A stretch of 14,345 nucleotides of DNA from Clostridia bacterium (GTDB lineage: Bacteria > Bacillota_A > Clostridia > Christensenellales > Aristaeellaceae). Within the stretch, counting starts at the first letter, position 1, and every line of letters begins with the position of its first letter. Location of the stretch: contig JAFUPT010000116.1 in the NCBI GenBank assembly GCA_017481065.1, positions 1 through 14,345 on the forward strand, written 5' to 3'. A program made the translations under genes and the position numbers. A model generated the notes under the pieces. It was not told the origin of the DNA and searched no databases. It saw nothing but the letters and a program-made list of their open reading frames with translations. Below, piece by piece: positions 6,403-13,315 of this stretch.

Positions 6403-7266
6403 TCAGCTCCGCTTAAACAGACTTTGGACTGTTTTATTTCCACATTCCAGAATTTGGTCTGTTTTATTTCCCAGTGCCATTTGCAGATACTTATATTCAT
6501 CCATCGTCCCCTGCACATGCGGCACCCGGTATGCGCCGTTATCACTGCCGAGGGCGATTTTTCCGCCCAATTCCGCGCATTTTGCCACATTTTCCAGCTG
6601 CAGCGCCATCAGCGGCTTGAGCACCCCATCCGGATAGCGCCCGTCGCCGATCAGGTTTCCGATGGTCACCAGCGTAGGCACCCACACAGCGCCGCTCTCG
6701 GCGATCATTTTCACCGCCTCATCATCCAGGTAAGCCCCGTGCTCGATGGAATCCACGCCCGCCTCCACAGCCGCTTTTACCGTCTCCGCTCCATTTGCAT
6801 GGGCCATCACAGCAAAACCTTCTCCGTGGGCAATGCGTATCATCTCCCGAATCTCCCCTGCATCGAGGGGCTGGCTGGTGATCACGCCGTAATGATCGAA
6901 GTCCATCAGCCCGGAAATCATGATCTTGATGAAATCCGCGCCCGCAGTCTTCGCTTTACCGACCAAAGTCCGGTATTCCTTCATATCCTCGAAGCCGCAG
7001 CCGATGAAGCCGCCGTATCTTCCCTTTCGGTGAATCGGAAAGATGGGCGTACGGTATTCGATGCCATACTCCGGCGCCAGCTCCGCCGCCCGCTTTCCCA
7101 CGCCCCAGGCGTCGCCGCCATCGCGCAGGTAAGTGACGCCGGCAGCTGCGTAGGCCTGCAGGCGCGCGCGAATCAGCGCATCATCGGGCCGCTCCTTCTG
7201 GGCGTCAATCGCAGCGCGGTAGTATACGCCGTCCAGGATCATGTGCATATGGCAATCAAACATCAT
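6403..7266 (-). CDS. metal-dependent amidohydrolase, short form
   Basis: A 287-residue hydrolase of the amidohydrolase superfamily, closest in motif pattern to the imidazolonepropionase/prolidase-like group. Metal-site residues: H6 and H8 (DCHMH), K114 (FIKIMISG, the carboxylated-lysine position), H156 (AHANG), H176 (IEHG) and D242 (GSDNG), so the binuclear centre appears complete. The protein starts directly at the DCHMH strand and ends soon after the GSD strand. It therefore lacks the beta-sandwich half-domains that flank the barrel in longer relatives. Substrate unknown. GGAGGGAG (7273-7280) precedes two tandem ATGs (7264-7266 and 7261-7263). The C-terminus contains an in-frame 10-codon duplication (GNKTDQ/GNKTVQ). 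It has its own promoter, back-to-back with that of rubrerythrin. Confidence 0.85.
   Translation of the reverse strand: MMFDCHMHMILDGVYYRAAIDAQKERPDDALIRARLQAYAAAGVTYLRDGGDAWGVGKRAAELAPEYGIEYRTPIFPIHRKGRYGGFIGCGFEDMKEYRTLVGKAKTAGADFIKIMISGLMDFDHYGVITSQPLDAGEIREMIRIAHGEGFAVMAHANGAETVKAAVEAGVDSIEHGAYLDDEAVKMIAESGAVWVPTLVTIGNLIGDGRYPDGVLKPLMALQLENVAKCAELGGKIALGSDNGAYRVPHVQGTMDEYKYLQMALGNKTDQILECGNKTVQSLFKRS
6423..6471. repeat. 30-bp period tandem duplication at the amidohydrolase 3' end
   Basis: TTTGGACTGTTTTATTTCC (6423-6441) and TTTGGTCTGTTTTATTTCC (6453-6471) differ at one of 19 bases and are offset by exactly 30 bases, which keeps the reading frame and repeats GNKT-D/V-Q in the protein. Confidence 0.75.
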
Positions 7267-7296
7267 CTTCTGCTCCCTCCTGCGGAACTGTATACC

Positions 7297-7325
7297 ATTA
7301 TATCGGTTCCGCGCCGCTTTTTCAA
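7297..7325 (-). promoter_or_regulatory. promoter of the amidohydrolase gene
   Basis: Minus-strand TATAAT at 7297-7302, a 17-base spacer and TTGAAA at 7320-7325 (five of six bases). The predicted start, near 7290, leaves a leader of about 24 bases. Confidence 0.8.
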
Positions 7326-7332
7326 GCCGGGC

Positions 7333-7361
7333 TTGACATGGATTTCCATTTCTTTTATAAT
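7333..7361 (+). promoter_or_regulatory. consensus sigma-A promoter of rubrerythrin
   Basis: TTGACA at 7333-7338, exactly 17 bases, and TATAAT at 7356-7361: full consensus. Its -35 is only seven bases from the -35 of the divergent amidohydrolase promoter. The leader is about 50 bases. A TTATAAT heptamer overlaps the -10, resembling one half of a PerR box, but the other half is poor. Confidence 0.9.
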
Positions 7362-7419
7362 AGGATATAGCGTTTTAGAGAATAGAAAAACGGTTATTTT
7401 ATCTTTGGAGGTGTGAATC

Positions 7420-7953
7420 ATGAATCTGAAAGGAAGCAAGACTGAACAGAACCTGATGGCCGCATTCGCCGGTGAATCCCAGGCCCGCAACAAGTATACC
7501 TATTTTGCCAGCGTTGCCAAGAAGGAAGGCTACGAGCAGATTTCCGCCATCTTCCTTGATACCGCCAACAACGAGAAGGAACACGCCAAGATGTGGTTCA
7601 AGGCCCTGGGTGAGCTGGGCAACACCGCCCAGAACCTGCTGGCCGCCGCAGAGGGCGAGAATTATGAATGGACCGACATGTACGCCAACTTCGCCAAGGA
7701 CGCGGAGGAAGAGGGCTTCGTGGAGCTCGCAGCCAAGTTCCGCATGGTTGCCGCCATCGAAAAGACCCACGAGGAGCGCTATCGCAAGCTGCTGAACAAT
7801 GTGGAAGTTCAGGAAGTGTTCAAGAAGGCCGATATGGCGATCTGGGAATGCCGCAACTGCGGTCACCTGGTAATGGGCAAGCAGGCTCCGGAAATCTGCC
7901 CCGTCTGCGCACATCCCCGCGCATATTTCGAAATCCGCAAGGAAAACTATTAA
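7420..7953 (+). CDS. rbr: rubrerythrin
   Basis: Rubrerythrin is a cytoplasmic non-haem iron peroxidase of anaerobes that reduces hydrogen peroxide with electrons from rubredoxin or NADH-linked donors. The 177-residue protein has a ferritin-like four-helix domain (about 1-140) with di-iron ligands in GES (E19), E52-x2-H55, the acidic helix DAEEEGF (94-100) and E114-x2-H117. A C-terminal rubredoxin domain has CxxC pairs C144/C147 and C160/C163. Both are complete and the length is typical. GGAGG (7407-7411) lies eight bases before the ATG. It is driven by a perfect promoter, suggesting high expression. The small FTR-like gene follows on the same strand after a hairpin, pointing to a shared redox-stress role. 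Confidence 0.96.
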   Translation: MNLKGSKTEQNLMAAFAGESQARNKYTYFASVAKKEGYEQISAIFLDTANNEKEHAKMWFKALGELGNTAQNLLAAAEGENYEWTDMYANFAKDAEEEGFVELAAKFRMVAAIEKTHEERYRKLLNNVEVQEVFKKADMAIWECRNCGHLVMGKQAPEICPVCAHPRAYFEIRKENY

Positions 7954-7961
7954 TTCGCACG

Positions 7962-7989
7962 AAAGCCGGTCTGTAAAGGCCGGTTTTTT
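7962..7989 (+). terminator. terminator or attenuator between rbr and the FTR-like gene
   Basis: Stem AAAGCCGGTC/GGCCGGTTTT (7962-7971/7978-7987) with two G-U pairs and a six-base loop, ending in T6 (7984-7989). The AGGAGGA ribosome binding site of the next gene begins five bases later and no second promoter is visible. The downstream gene therefore probably depends on readthrough. Confidence 0.75.
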
Positions 7990-8005
7990 CATCAGGAGGA
8001 CAGCT

Positions 8006-8203
8006 ATGAAGGTTCGATTCAACGATAATGCGGAAATCGTGGCCTCCGTGAAGGAGGGCCTTGAGCGCACCGGCGGCTATTGCCCCTGCCGGCTGGAGCG
8101 CACGGCGGAGAACAAATGCATGTGCAAGGAATTCCGGGAGCAGATCAAGGACCCGGATTACGAGGGCTACTGCCACTGCCTGCTATATTACAAAGAAAAA
8201 TAG
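8006..8203 (+). CDS. ferredoxin-thioredoxin-reductase catalytic-subunit-like protein
   Basis: A 65-residue protein with three C-x-C motifs: CPC (26, 28), CMC (38, 40) and CHC (56, 58). This is the cysteine pattern of the ferredoxin:thioredoxin reductase catalytic chain, in which four cysteines bind a [4Fe-4S] cluster beside a redox-active disulfide that reduces thioredoxin-like partners. The gaps here (9 and 15 residues between motifs) differ from the plant/cyanobacterial 16 and 8, and the protein is shorter, so it is a compact variant. No variable subunit is nearby. The electron donor and target are unknown; ferredoxin or the rubrerythrin system are candidates (inference). AGGAGGA lies five bases before the ATG. 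Placement after rbr suggests peroxide or thiol defence. Confidence 0.85.
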   Translation: MKVRFNDNAEIVASVKEGLERTGGYCPCRLERTAENKCMCKEFREQIKDPDYEGYCHCLLYYKEK

Positions 8204-8223
8204 ACCATTCTGTGATACTGCGC

Positions 8224-8261
8224 AAAAAGAGCTTCCGATCCAAAGATCGGAAGCTCTTTTT
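8224..8261. terminator. bidirectional terminator between the FTR-like gene and the nup operon
   Basis: Perfect 17-bp stem (8224-8240/8245-8261) with loop CAAA. It has A5 at the 5' base and T5 at the 3' base, so it works for the + strand redox genes and for the convergent transporter operon ending at 8280. Confidence 0.92.
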
Positions 8262-8279
8262 ATCTTCGCACGGCCAGCC

Positions 8280-9263
8280 TTATCGCTCCTCGCGGAAGTA
8301 AGCCAGGCCCAGGCTCGCCGGGGGCTGGTCCTCCTTCTTCTTGCGCAGGCTCACCAGGATCAGCACCACGATGGTGACCAGGTAGGGCAGCATCTTGAAA
8401 AGCTCCTGGGAATAGCGGGAGAGGCCGCTGATGTAGAAGAACAGCCAGTACATCAGGCCGAAGAGATAGGAACCCCAGATGGCATTCTTGGGCTTCCAGC
8501 GGGTGAAGATAACCAGCGCAACCGCCAGCCAGCCCAGCTTCTCGATGGAGCCATCGTTCGCCCAGGTGCCCTTGATGTAGTCCATGACGTAGTAAATGCC
8601 GCCGAGGCCGGAGATGCCCGCGCCGATGCAGGTGGCAAGATACTTAAACTTCACCACGTTGATGCCCGCAGCGTCTGCAGTGGCGGGGTTCTCGCCCACT
8701 GCGCGCAGGTTCAGGCCCGTGCGGGTGCGGCTGAGGAAATACTGCATGATCACCGCGATGATGATCGCCAGGTACATCATAAATCCATAGGAGAAGAACA
8801 GTTCGCCCACGATGCCCAGCCCCGACAGGAAGGGAATCTTCATGCGGAAGACGGCGCTGGTGGTGGCAACGGAAATCTGGCCCACGCCGCCCGCCAGCTT
8901 GTTCAGGGAAGCTCCGAAGAAGTTTGCCACGCCGCTGCCAAAGATGGAGAGCGCGAGGCCGGAAACATTCTGGTTTGCGCGCAGGGTGATGGTCAGGAAG
9001 CTGTAAATCAGGCCGCCCAGCATCGAAGCCGCAACGCCGCTCACCAGCGCGAGCACCAGGCAGATCACCATGCTCGGGTTCTCCGCCGCATTTTCATAGA
9101 GGAAGGTGCTGGTGAGGGACGCAATCGCGCCGAGATACATGATGCCCGGCACGCCGAGGTTCAGGTTGCCGGATTTTTCTGTGAGGGTCTCGCCCACCGC
9201 GCCGAACATGATCACAGTGCCAAACACGATGGCCGCCTGAATGAGGGATACAAACTGGCTCAT
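8280..9263 (-). CDS. nupQ: nucleoside-type ABC transporter permease (NupQ/YufQ-like)
   Basis: A 327-residue integral membrane permease of the BPD_transp_2 (branched-chain/ribose-type) family. It has about nine hydrophobic stretches, with TGLNLRAVGENPATADAAGINV around 182-203 as the cytoplasmic loop that contacts the ATPase. Length and sequence match the second permease of BMP-family nucleoside importers. It is the last gene of the operon: its ATG directly follows the TAA of the preceding permease, with GGAGG (9272-9276) eight bases upstream inside that gene. It should pair with the other permease as a heterodimeric channel. Substrate specificity for nucleosides is inferred from the family, not read from residues. 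Confidence 0.9.
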   Translation of the reverse strand: MSQFVSLIQAAIVFGTVIMFGAVGETLTEKSGNLNLGVPGIMYLGAIASLTSTFLYENAAENPSMVICLVLALVSGVAASMLGGLIYSFLTITLRANQNVSGLALSIFGSGVANFFGASLNKLAGGVGQISVATTSAVFRMKIPFLSGLGIVGELFFSYGFMMYLAIIIAVIMQYFLSRTRTGLNLRAVGENPATADAAGINVVKFKYLATCIGAGISGLGGIYYVMDYIKGTWANDGSIEKLGWLAVALVIFTRWKPKNAIWGSYLFGLMYWLFFYISGLSRYSQELFKMLPYLVTIVVLILVSLRKKKEDQPPASLGLAYFREER

Positions 9264-10370
9264 TTATTTGCCCTCCTTGTTCGTTCTGAAGATCAGCCGG
9301 TAGTTGATGAAGAATTCGCAGCCGAGCAGGAAGAACAGGATGATGCCCATGATCATCTCGGAAGCATATTCATTCAGGTTGTAAATGGAGGCGATTTCCG
9401 CCGCGCCGCGATCCAGGAAGATCAGCAGGGCGGTGATCAGGATCATGGTGATGGTGTTGAACTTGGCCATCCATGCCACGATGATGGCGGTGAAGCCGCG
9501 TCCGCCTGCGGTGTTGGTGGAAATGGTGTGGTCCGCGCCGCCGACGCCGATCATGCCCGCCACGCCGCAGATGGCGCCGGAGATCAGCATGGTGCGGATA
9601 ATTACCTTCTTCACATCGATGCCTGCATAGCGGGCAGTGTTGCGGGATTCGCCCACGACGGCGATCTCATAGCCCTGCTTGCTGCGCTTGAGGTAGATGT
9701 ACATGCCGATGGTGAGCGCCATTACGATGATCACGTTCAGCAGGTAGGTCTGGCCGAATATCTTGGGGAACCAGCCCGCCTGGGTGCTCTGGTTGATCAC
9801 GCCCACGCTGTTGGAGCCGTAGGGGTTCTCCCAGAGGGACACCATGAAGGAGGTGAGCTGGATGGCGATGTAGTTCATCATCAGGGTGAAGAGGGTTTCA
9901 TTGGTGTCCCATTTCGATTTGAAGATGGCCGGAATCAAGCCCCAAATGGCGCCTGCCACCGCGCTGGCGATGAACATCAGCACCAGCAGCACGGGAGTGG
10001 GCAGGTTGTTCAGGTAAATCATACAGGCAGCGGTGGCGATGCCGCCCACCAGAATCTGGCCCTCCGCGCCGACATTCCAGAAGCGCATCTTGAACGCCGG
10101 AGCAAGGCCCACGCCGATGCACAGCAGCATCATGATCTCGCGAACGGTGATCCAGATGCGGCGCTTGGTGCCGAACGCACCCTCAAACATCGTGCCGTAA
10201 ACCTTCAGGGGATTCAGCTTGGTGATGAAATAGATGATCAGGGCGTCCACAACCAGCGCGGCAACGATGGCCAGCGCGCGGATCAGCCAGGCCTTGGACC
10301 AGAGGATGGAATCCCTCTTGGCGATGCGAACGAAGGGCTCGTGCACGCCTTTGTTGTTGGCATGGTTCAT
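9264..10370 (-). CDS. nupP: nucleoside-type ABC transporter permease (NupP/YufP-like)
   Basis: A 368-residue BPD_transp_2 permease, first of the two. Visible: a leading transmembrane helix at about 29-50, FWNVGAEGQILVGG (97-110) and the cytoplasmic coupling loop GYEIAVVGESRNTARYAGIDV (233-253). The start taken is the ATG at 10368-10370, which shares one base with the TGA of the ATPase gene (TGATG) and has GGAGGAGG ten bases upstream. The frame stays open further upstream, but that part is out-of-frame ATPase sequence. The one-base overlap implies translational coupling. Confidence 0.91.
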   Translation of the reverse strand: MNHANNKGVHEPFVRIAKRDSILWSKAWLIRALAIVAALVVDALIIYFITKLNPLKVYGTMFEGAFGTKRRIWITVREIMMLLCIGVGLAPAFKMRFWNVGAEGQILVGGIATAACMIYLNNLPTPVLLVLMFIASAVAGAIWGLIPAIFKSKWDTNETLFTLMMNYIAIQLTSFMVSLWENPYGSNSVGVINQSTQAGWFPKIFGQTYLLNVIIVMALTIGMYIYLKRSKQGYEIAVVGESRNTARYAGIDVKKVIIRTMLISGAICGVAGMIGVGGADHTISTNTAGGRGFTAIIVAWMAKFNTITMILITALLIFLDRGAAEIASIYNLNEYASEMIMGIILFFLLGCEFFINYRLIFRTNKEGK

Positions 10371-11911
10371 CACTGGGCATCCTCCTCCTTCTTCATGTGG
10401 GTCATCAGCAGGCCAACCTGCTCCTTGGTGCAGGTGCGGCCATCCAGGATGCCGTTCACCTTGCCGCCGCACATCACCAGTATGCGGTCGCACAGCTCCA
10501 GCAGCGAATCCAAATCCTCGCCAACATAGATTACCGCCACGCCCTTCATCTTCTGCTGGTTCAGCAGGTCGAAGATGGTGTAGGCGCTGTTGATATCCAG
10601 GCCGCGCACTGCGTAGGCCGTCATCAGCACCACAGGCGCGGATGCAATTTCGCGGCCCACCAGCACCTTCTGCACGTTGCCGCCGGAGAGGCGGCTCACA
10701 GGCGTGATCAGATCGGGAGCCTTGATCTCCAAATCCTCCTTGATCCGGGCCGCCAGCTCGCGGGGCTTGCGGCGGTTGGTGAAGAAGGAATGGCCGTTGT
10801 TGTAATCCTTGAGCATCATATTATCGGCGATGCCCATGCTGCCCACCAGACCCATGCCCAGGCGGTCCTCCGGAACGAAGGAGAGGGCCACGCCGTGCTC
10901 GCGAATCTGGCGCGGGGTGCAGTGGGTAAGCTCCTCAAATTTGGCGGTATCGCCCGGGTAGAAGCGCACGCTGCTGCCCTCGCCCTCGTCCAGCACGCCG
11001 GCGATGCACTCCAGCAGCTCCTTCTGGCCGCAGCCGGATATGCCCGCGATGCCGAGGATTTCGCCGCCGTAGAGCTCGAAGTTGATGTCGTCCAGCACCT
11101 TGATGCCATCCTTGTTCACATAGCTCAGGTTGCGGACCGCCAGGCGCAGCTTCAGGGTTTCCGACTGGGGACGGTCAATCGCCAGGGAAACCTTCTTGCC
11201 CACCATCATTTCGGTGAGGGAGAGCTCGGTGGCCTCCTTGGTGGGAACCGCGCCCACATATTGGCCCAGCCGCAGGATGGCCACCCGGTCGGAAACGGAG
11301 AGCACCTCATGCAGCTTGTGGGTGATGATGATGATCGCCTTGCCATCCGCCTTCATGTTGCGGATGATCTTGAACAGCTTTTCCGTCTCCTGGGGAGTGA
11401 GCACCGCAGTGGGCTCGTCCAGAATGAGCACCTTTGCGCCGCGGTAGAGCACCTTCACGATCTCAAGCGTCTGCTTCTGAGAAACGCTCATCTCGTAAAC
11501 CTTCTGGTTGGGGTCCAGGTCAAAGCCGTATTTATCGCAGATTTCCCGCACCTTACGGGCAATTTCCTTGCGGTTGATGCGGCCCTTCTCCGGCAGGCCC
11601 AGGATGATGTTCTCCGCCGCGGTAAACACATCCACGAGCTTGAAATGCTGGTGGATCATGCCGATGCCCAGCTCGAAGGCATCCTTGGGGGAGCGGATGG
11701 AGACCTCACGATCATCCATGTATATCTGTCCCGCGTCGGGGTAATAGATACCGGCCAGCATGTTCATCAGCGTGGTCTTGCCGCTGCCGTTTTCGCCCAG
11801 CAGGGACAGGATTTCGCCGTAGTTGATCTCCATGCTCACGTCCTGGTTCGCAATAACCCTGCCAAATACCTTGGTGATGTGCGACAGACGGATTGCTGCT
11901 TTGGTTTCCAA
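10370..11911 (-). CDS. nupO: nucleoside-type ABC transporter ATPase, two fused domains (NupO/YufO-like)
   Basis: A 513-residue protein with two ABC modules, the form used by BMP-type and ribose-type importers. Domain 1 is intact: Walker A GENGSGKTT (39-47), Q88, signature SVSQKQ (142-147, serine in place of the usual glycine), Walker B VLILDEPTA (161-169) and H198. Domain 2 is degenerate: its P-loop reads GISGCGQKE (290-298) without the GK[ST] lysine, and its Walker B reads VVLMTAYAVRGLD (427-439) without the catalytic glutamate, although its signature LSGGNVQK (408-415) is good. A weak second P-loop is normal for the family. The start is TTG (11909-11911), with an AAGGGTGG seven bases upstream; the next methionine is past the first conserved strand. 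Confidence 0.92.
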   Translation of the reverse strand: METKAAIRLSHITKVFGRVIANQDVSMEINYGEILSLLGENGSGKTTLMNMLAGIYYPDAGQIYMDDREVSIRSPKDAFELGIGMIHQHFKLVDVFTAAENIILGLPEKGRINRKEIARKVREICDKYGFDLDPNQKVYEMSVSQKQTLEIVKVLYRGAKVLILDEPTAVLTPQETEKLFKIIRNMKADGKAIIIITHKLHEVLSVSDRVAILRLGQYVGAVPTKEATELSLTEMMVGKKVSLAIDRPQSETLKLRLAVRNLSYVNKDGIKVLDDINFELYGGEILGIAGISGCGQKELLECIAGVLDEGEGSSVRFYPGDTAKFEELTHCTPRQIREHGVALSFVPEDRLGMGLVGSMGIADNMMLKDYNNGHSFFTNRRKPRELAARIKEDLEIKAPDLITPVSRLSGGNVQKVLVGREIASAPVVLMTAYAVRGLDINSAYTIFDLLNQQKMKGVAVIYVGEDLDSLLELCDRILVMCGGKVNGILDGRTCTKEQVGLLMTHMKKEEDAQ

Positions 11912-11918
11912 ATGTAAG

Positions 11919-11926
11919 CCACCCTT
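11919..11926 (-). promoter_or_regulatory. ribosome binding site deciding the nupO TTG start
   Basis: Minus-strand AAGGGTGG lies seven bases before TTG 11909-11911. It is weaker than the GGAGG sites used elsewhere in the operon. Together with the TTG start this suggests the ATPase is translated at a lower rate than the binding protein. Confidence 0.55.
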
Positions 11927-11977
11927 TCAGATAGAAATTCGCGCCGGGCGCGTGGAAGGGGATTTCGAAATGACAGC

Positions 11978-12010
11978 TAAAGGGAAGCTCAGAATATGAG
12001 CTTCCCTTTA
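11978..12010 (-). terminator. intra-operon hairpin between bmpA and nupO
   Basis: Perfect 14-bp stem TAAAGGGAAGCTCA/TGAGCTTCCCTTTA (11978-11991/11997-12010) with a five-base loop, in the 113-base gap between the binding-protein and ATPase genes. The T-run is short (TTTA), so partial termination or mRNA 3'-end protection of the upstream gene is more likely than a full stop. Confidence 0.75.
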
Positions 12011-12024
12011 TTCCTCTCGGAATC

Positions 12025-13272
12025 TTAGTTCAGCAGTTCGGTGATGCCATCGATGCGCAGGGCGAAGGACGGAGCGGACTGGTAGTAGGATTCGCAGTAT
12101 GCGCCGTCGATGATGGCCTCATCAGCATCGTATACGAAGTCGCCGTCGGTATCGGTAGCGAAGGTGGAGGTCACAACCTCGCCGCCAACGGTGAAGGTGC
12201 TGGTATCGAATACCTTCAGGGAGCCGTCCTTCAGGGCAGCCTCAACCTCGGCAACCTTCTCGGCAGTGCCTGCGGCAGCGCCGGAGCCCAGGGCGGTGAT
12301 GCAAACTGCATTCTCAGCGTAGCCGGCAGTCCAGTTGCGGGCGATCTTTTCACCGTTGATGACCTGTGCCATGGCGTAAGCATAGTATACGTCCCAATTG
12401 TTGGTGGCGGAGGTCAGGGCAGCGTCGGGAGCGACGGACAGCATATCGATGTTGTAGCCTACGCAGTATACATTCTTGCCTGCTTCGCGGGCAGCCTGCA
12501 CTGCGGAGGGAGCGCCGGTGGAGTCGGCGTGCTGGCAGATCATCACGCAGCCGCTGGCCAGCAGGGCGTTGGCAGCCTCGGCCTCGGCGGTGATATCAAA
12601 CCAGGAATTGGTGTAGGTAACGTCCATAACCACGTTCTCCACCACGGACTTTACGCCCAGGTAGTAGGCAGTGTAACCGGAAACAACCTCAGCATAGGGA
12701 TAAGCGCCGACGTAGCCGAGCTTCACATTGCCGTTGGCGTCCAGGTTTTCGGGAGCCAGGGAACCCTCGGCGATCATTTCGGCGATCTTCATGCCGGCAA
12801 CAACGCCGGAAACATAGCGGGACTCAAAGGTCTCGTTGAAGGCGTTGGAGAAGTTGTCCAGGCCGGACTTGTTGGCGGTATCGCCGGTAACAGCAACAAA
12901 CTGAACCTCCGGGAATTCGGCGGCAACCTGCTGCATGTAGGTCTGGTGGCCGTAGGAGTTGGAGAATACCACATCGCAGCCGGCGTCTGCCAGGTCGGCA
13001 GCGGCGTCGTAGCAGGTGGCGTCCTCAGTTACATGATACTTCCACATGATCTGCTCGGGAGCAATGCCCAGCTGCTCGGCAGCCTTCTGGATGCCAGCGA
13101 TATGTGCGTAGGTATAGCCTTCGTTCTCGTCGCCGAGCATGACAGCGCCAACCTTGATGGCGGCGGGGTCGCCGGTGAGCTCAGCAGCGGTGTTGGATAC
13201 GGAAGTGTCTGCCATGGCGGATGCGCAGAGCATCATGATGGCTGCGAGAACCAGTGCAAGAACCTTTTTCAT
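12025..13272 (-). CDS. bmpA: BMP-family ABC transporter substrate-binding protein
   Basis: A 415-residue extracytoplasmic binding protein of the BMP/PnrA (Med) family, expected to deliver nucleosides to the importer encoded downstream. It has a classical signal peptide: MKK, a hydrophobic core, then ASAMA with probable cleavage after A21. C16 sits in MMLC, which is not a lipobox. The periplasmic-binding fold starts at about 39 and includes SNSYGHQTYMQQ, VAVTGD and GYVGAYPYAEVVSG. A C-terminal segment at 374-385 (DTDGDFVYDADE) matches a 12-residue EF-hand-like calcium loop. It is longer than the usual 350 or so. The start at 13270-13272 has GGAGG (13283-13287) ten bases upstream; an upstream in-frame start would lie over the -10 element. 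Confidence 0.9.
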   Translation of the reverse strand: MKKVLALVLAAIMMLCASAMADTSVSNTAAELTGDPAAIKVGAVMLGDENEGYTYAHIAGIQKAAEQLGIAPEQIMWKYHVTEDATCYDAAADLADAGCDVVFSNSYGHQTYMQQVAAEFPEVQFVAVTGDTANKSGLDNFSNAFNETFESRYVSGVVAGMKIAEMIAEGSLAPENLDANGNVKLGYVGAYPYAEVVSGYTAYYLGVKSVVENVVMDVTYTNSWFDITAEAEAANALLASGCVMICQHADSTGAPSAVQAAREAGKNVYCVGYNIDMLSVAPDAALTSATNNWDVYYAYAMAQVINGEKIARNWTAGYAENAVCITALGSGAAAGTAEKVAEVEAALKDGSLKVFDTSTFTVGGEVVTSTFATDTDGDFVYDADEAIIDGAYCESYYQSAPSFALRIDGITELLN

Positions 13273-13315
13273 TATTGTTTTCCCTCCGTGAATAATGTAA
13301 TCGGGGTATGCACCT

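Noticed and set aside
8061..10529. 822-residue open frame on the + strand opposite the two permease genes
   Set aside because: It is antisense to clear membrane permeases, is rich in H, Q, A, D and G with no recognisable domain, has no RBS, and overlaps the FTR-like gene in another frame.
10397..11917. 506-residue open frame on the + strand opposite nupO
   Set aside because: Antisense shadow of the ATPase. It has biased composition, no RBS and no motif.
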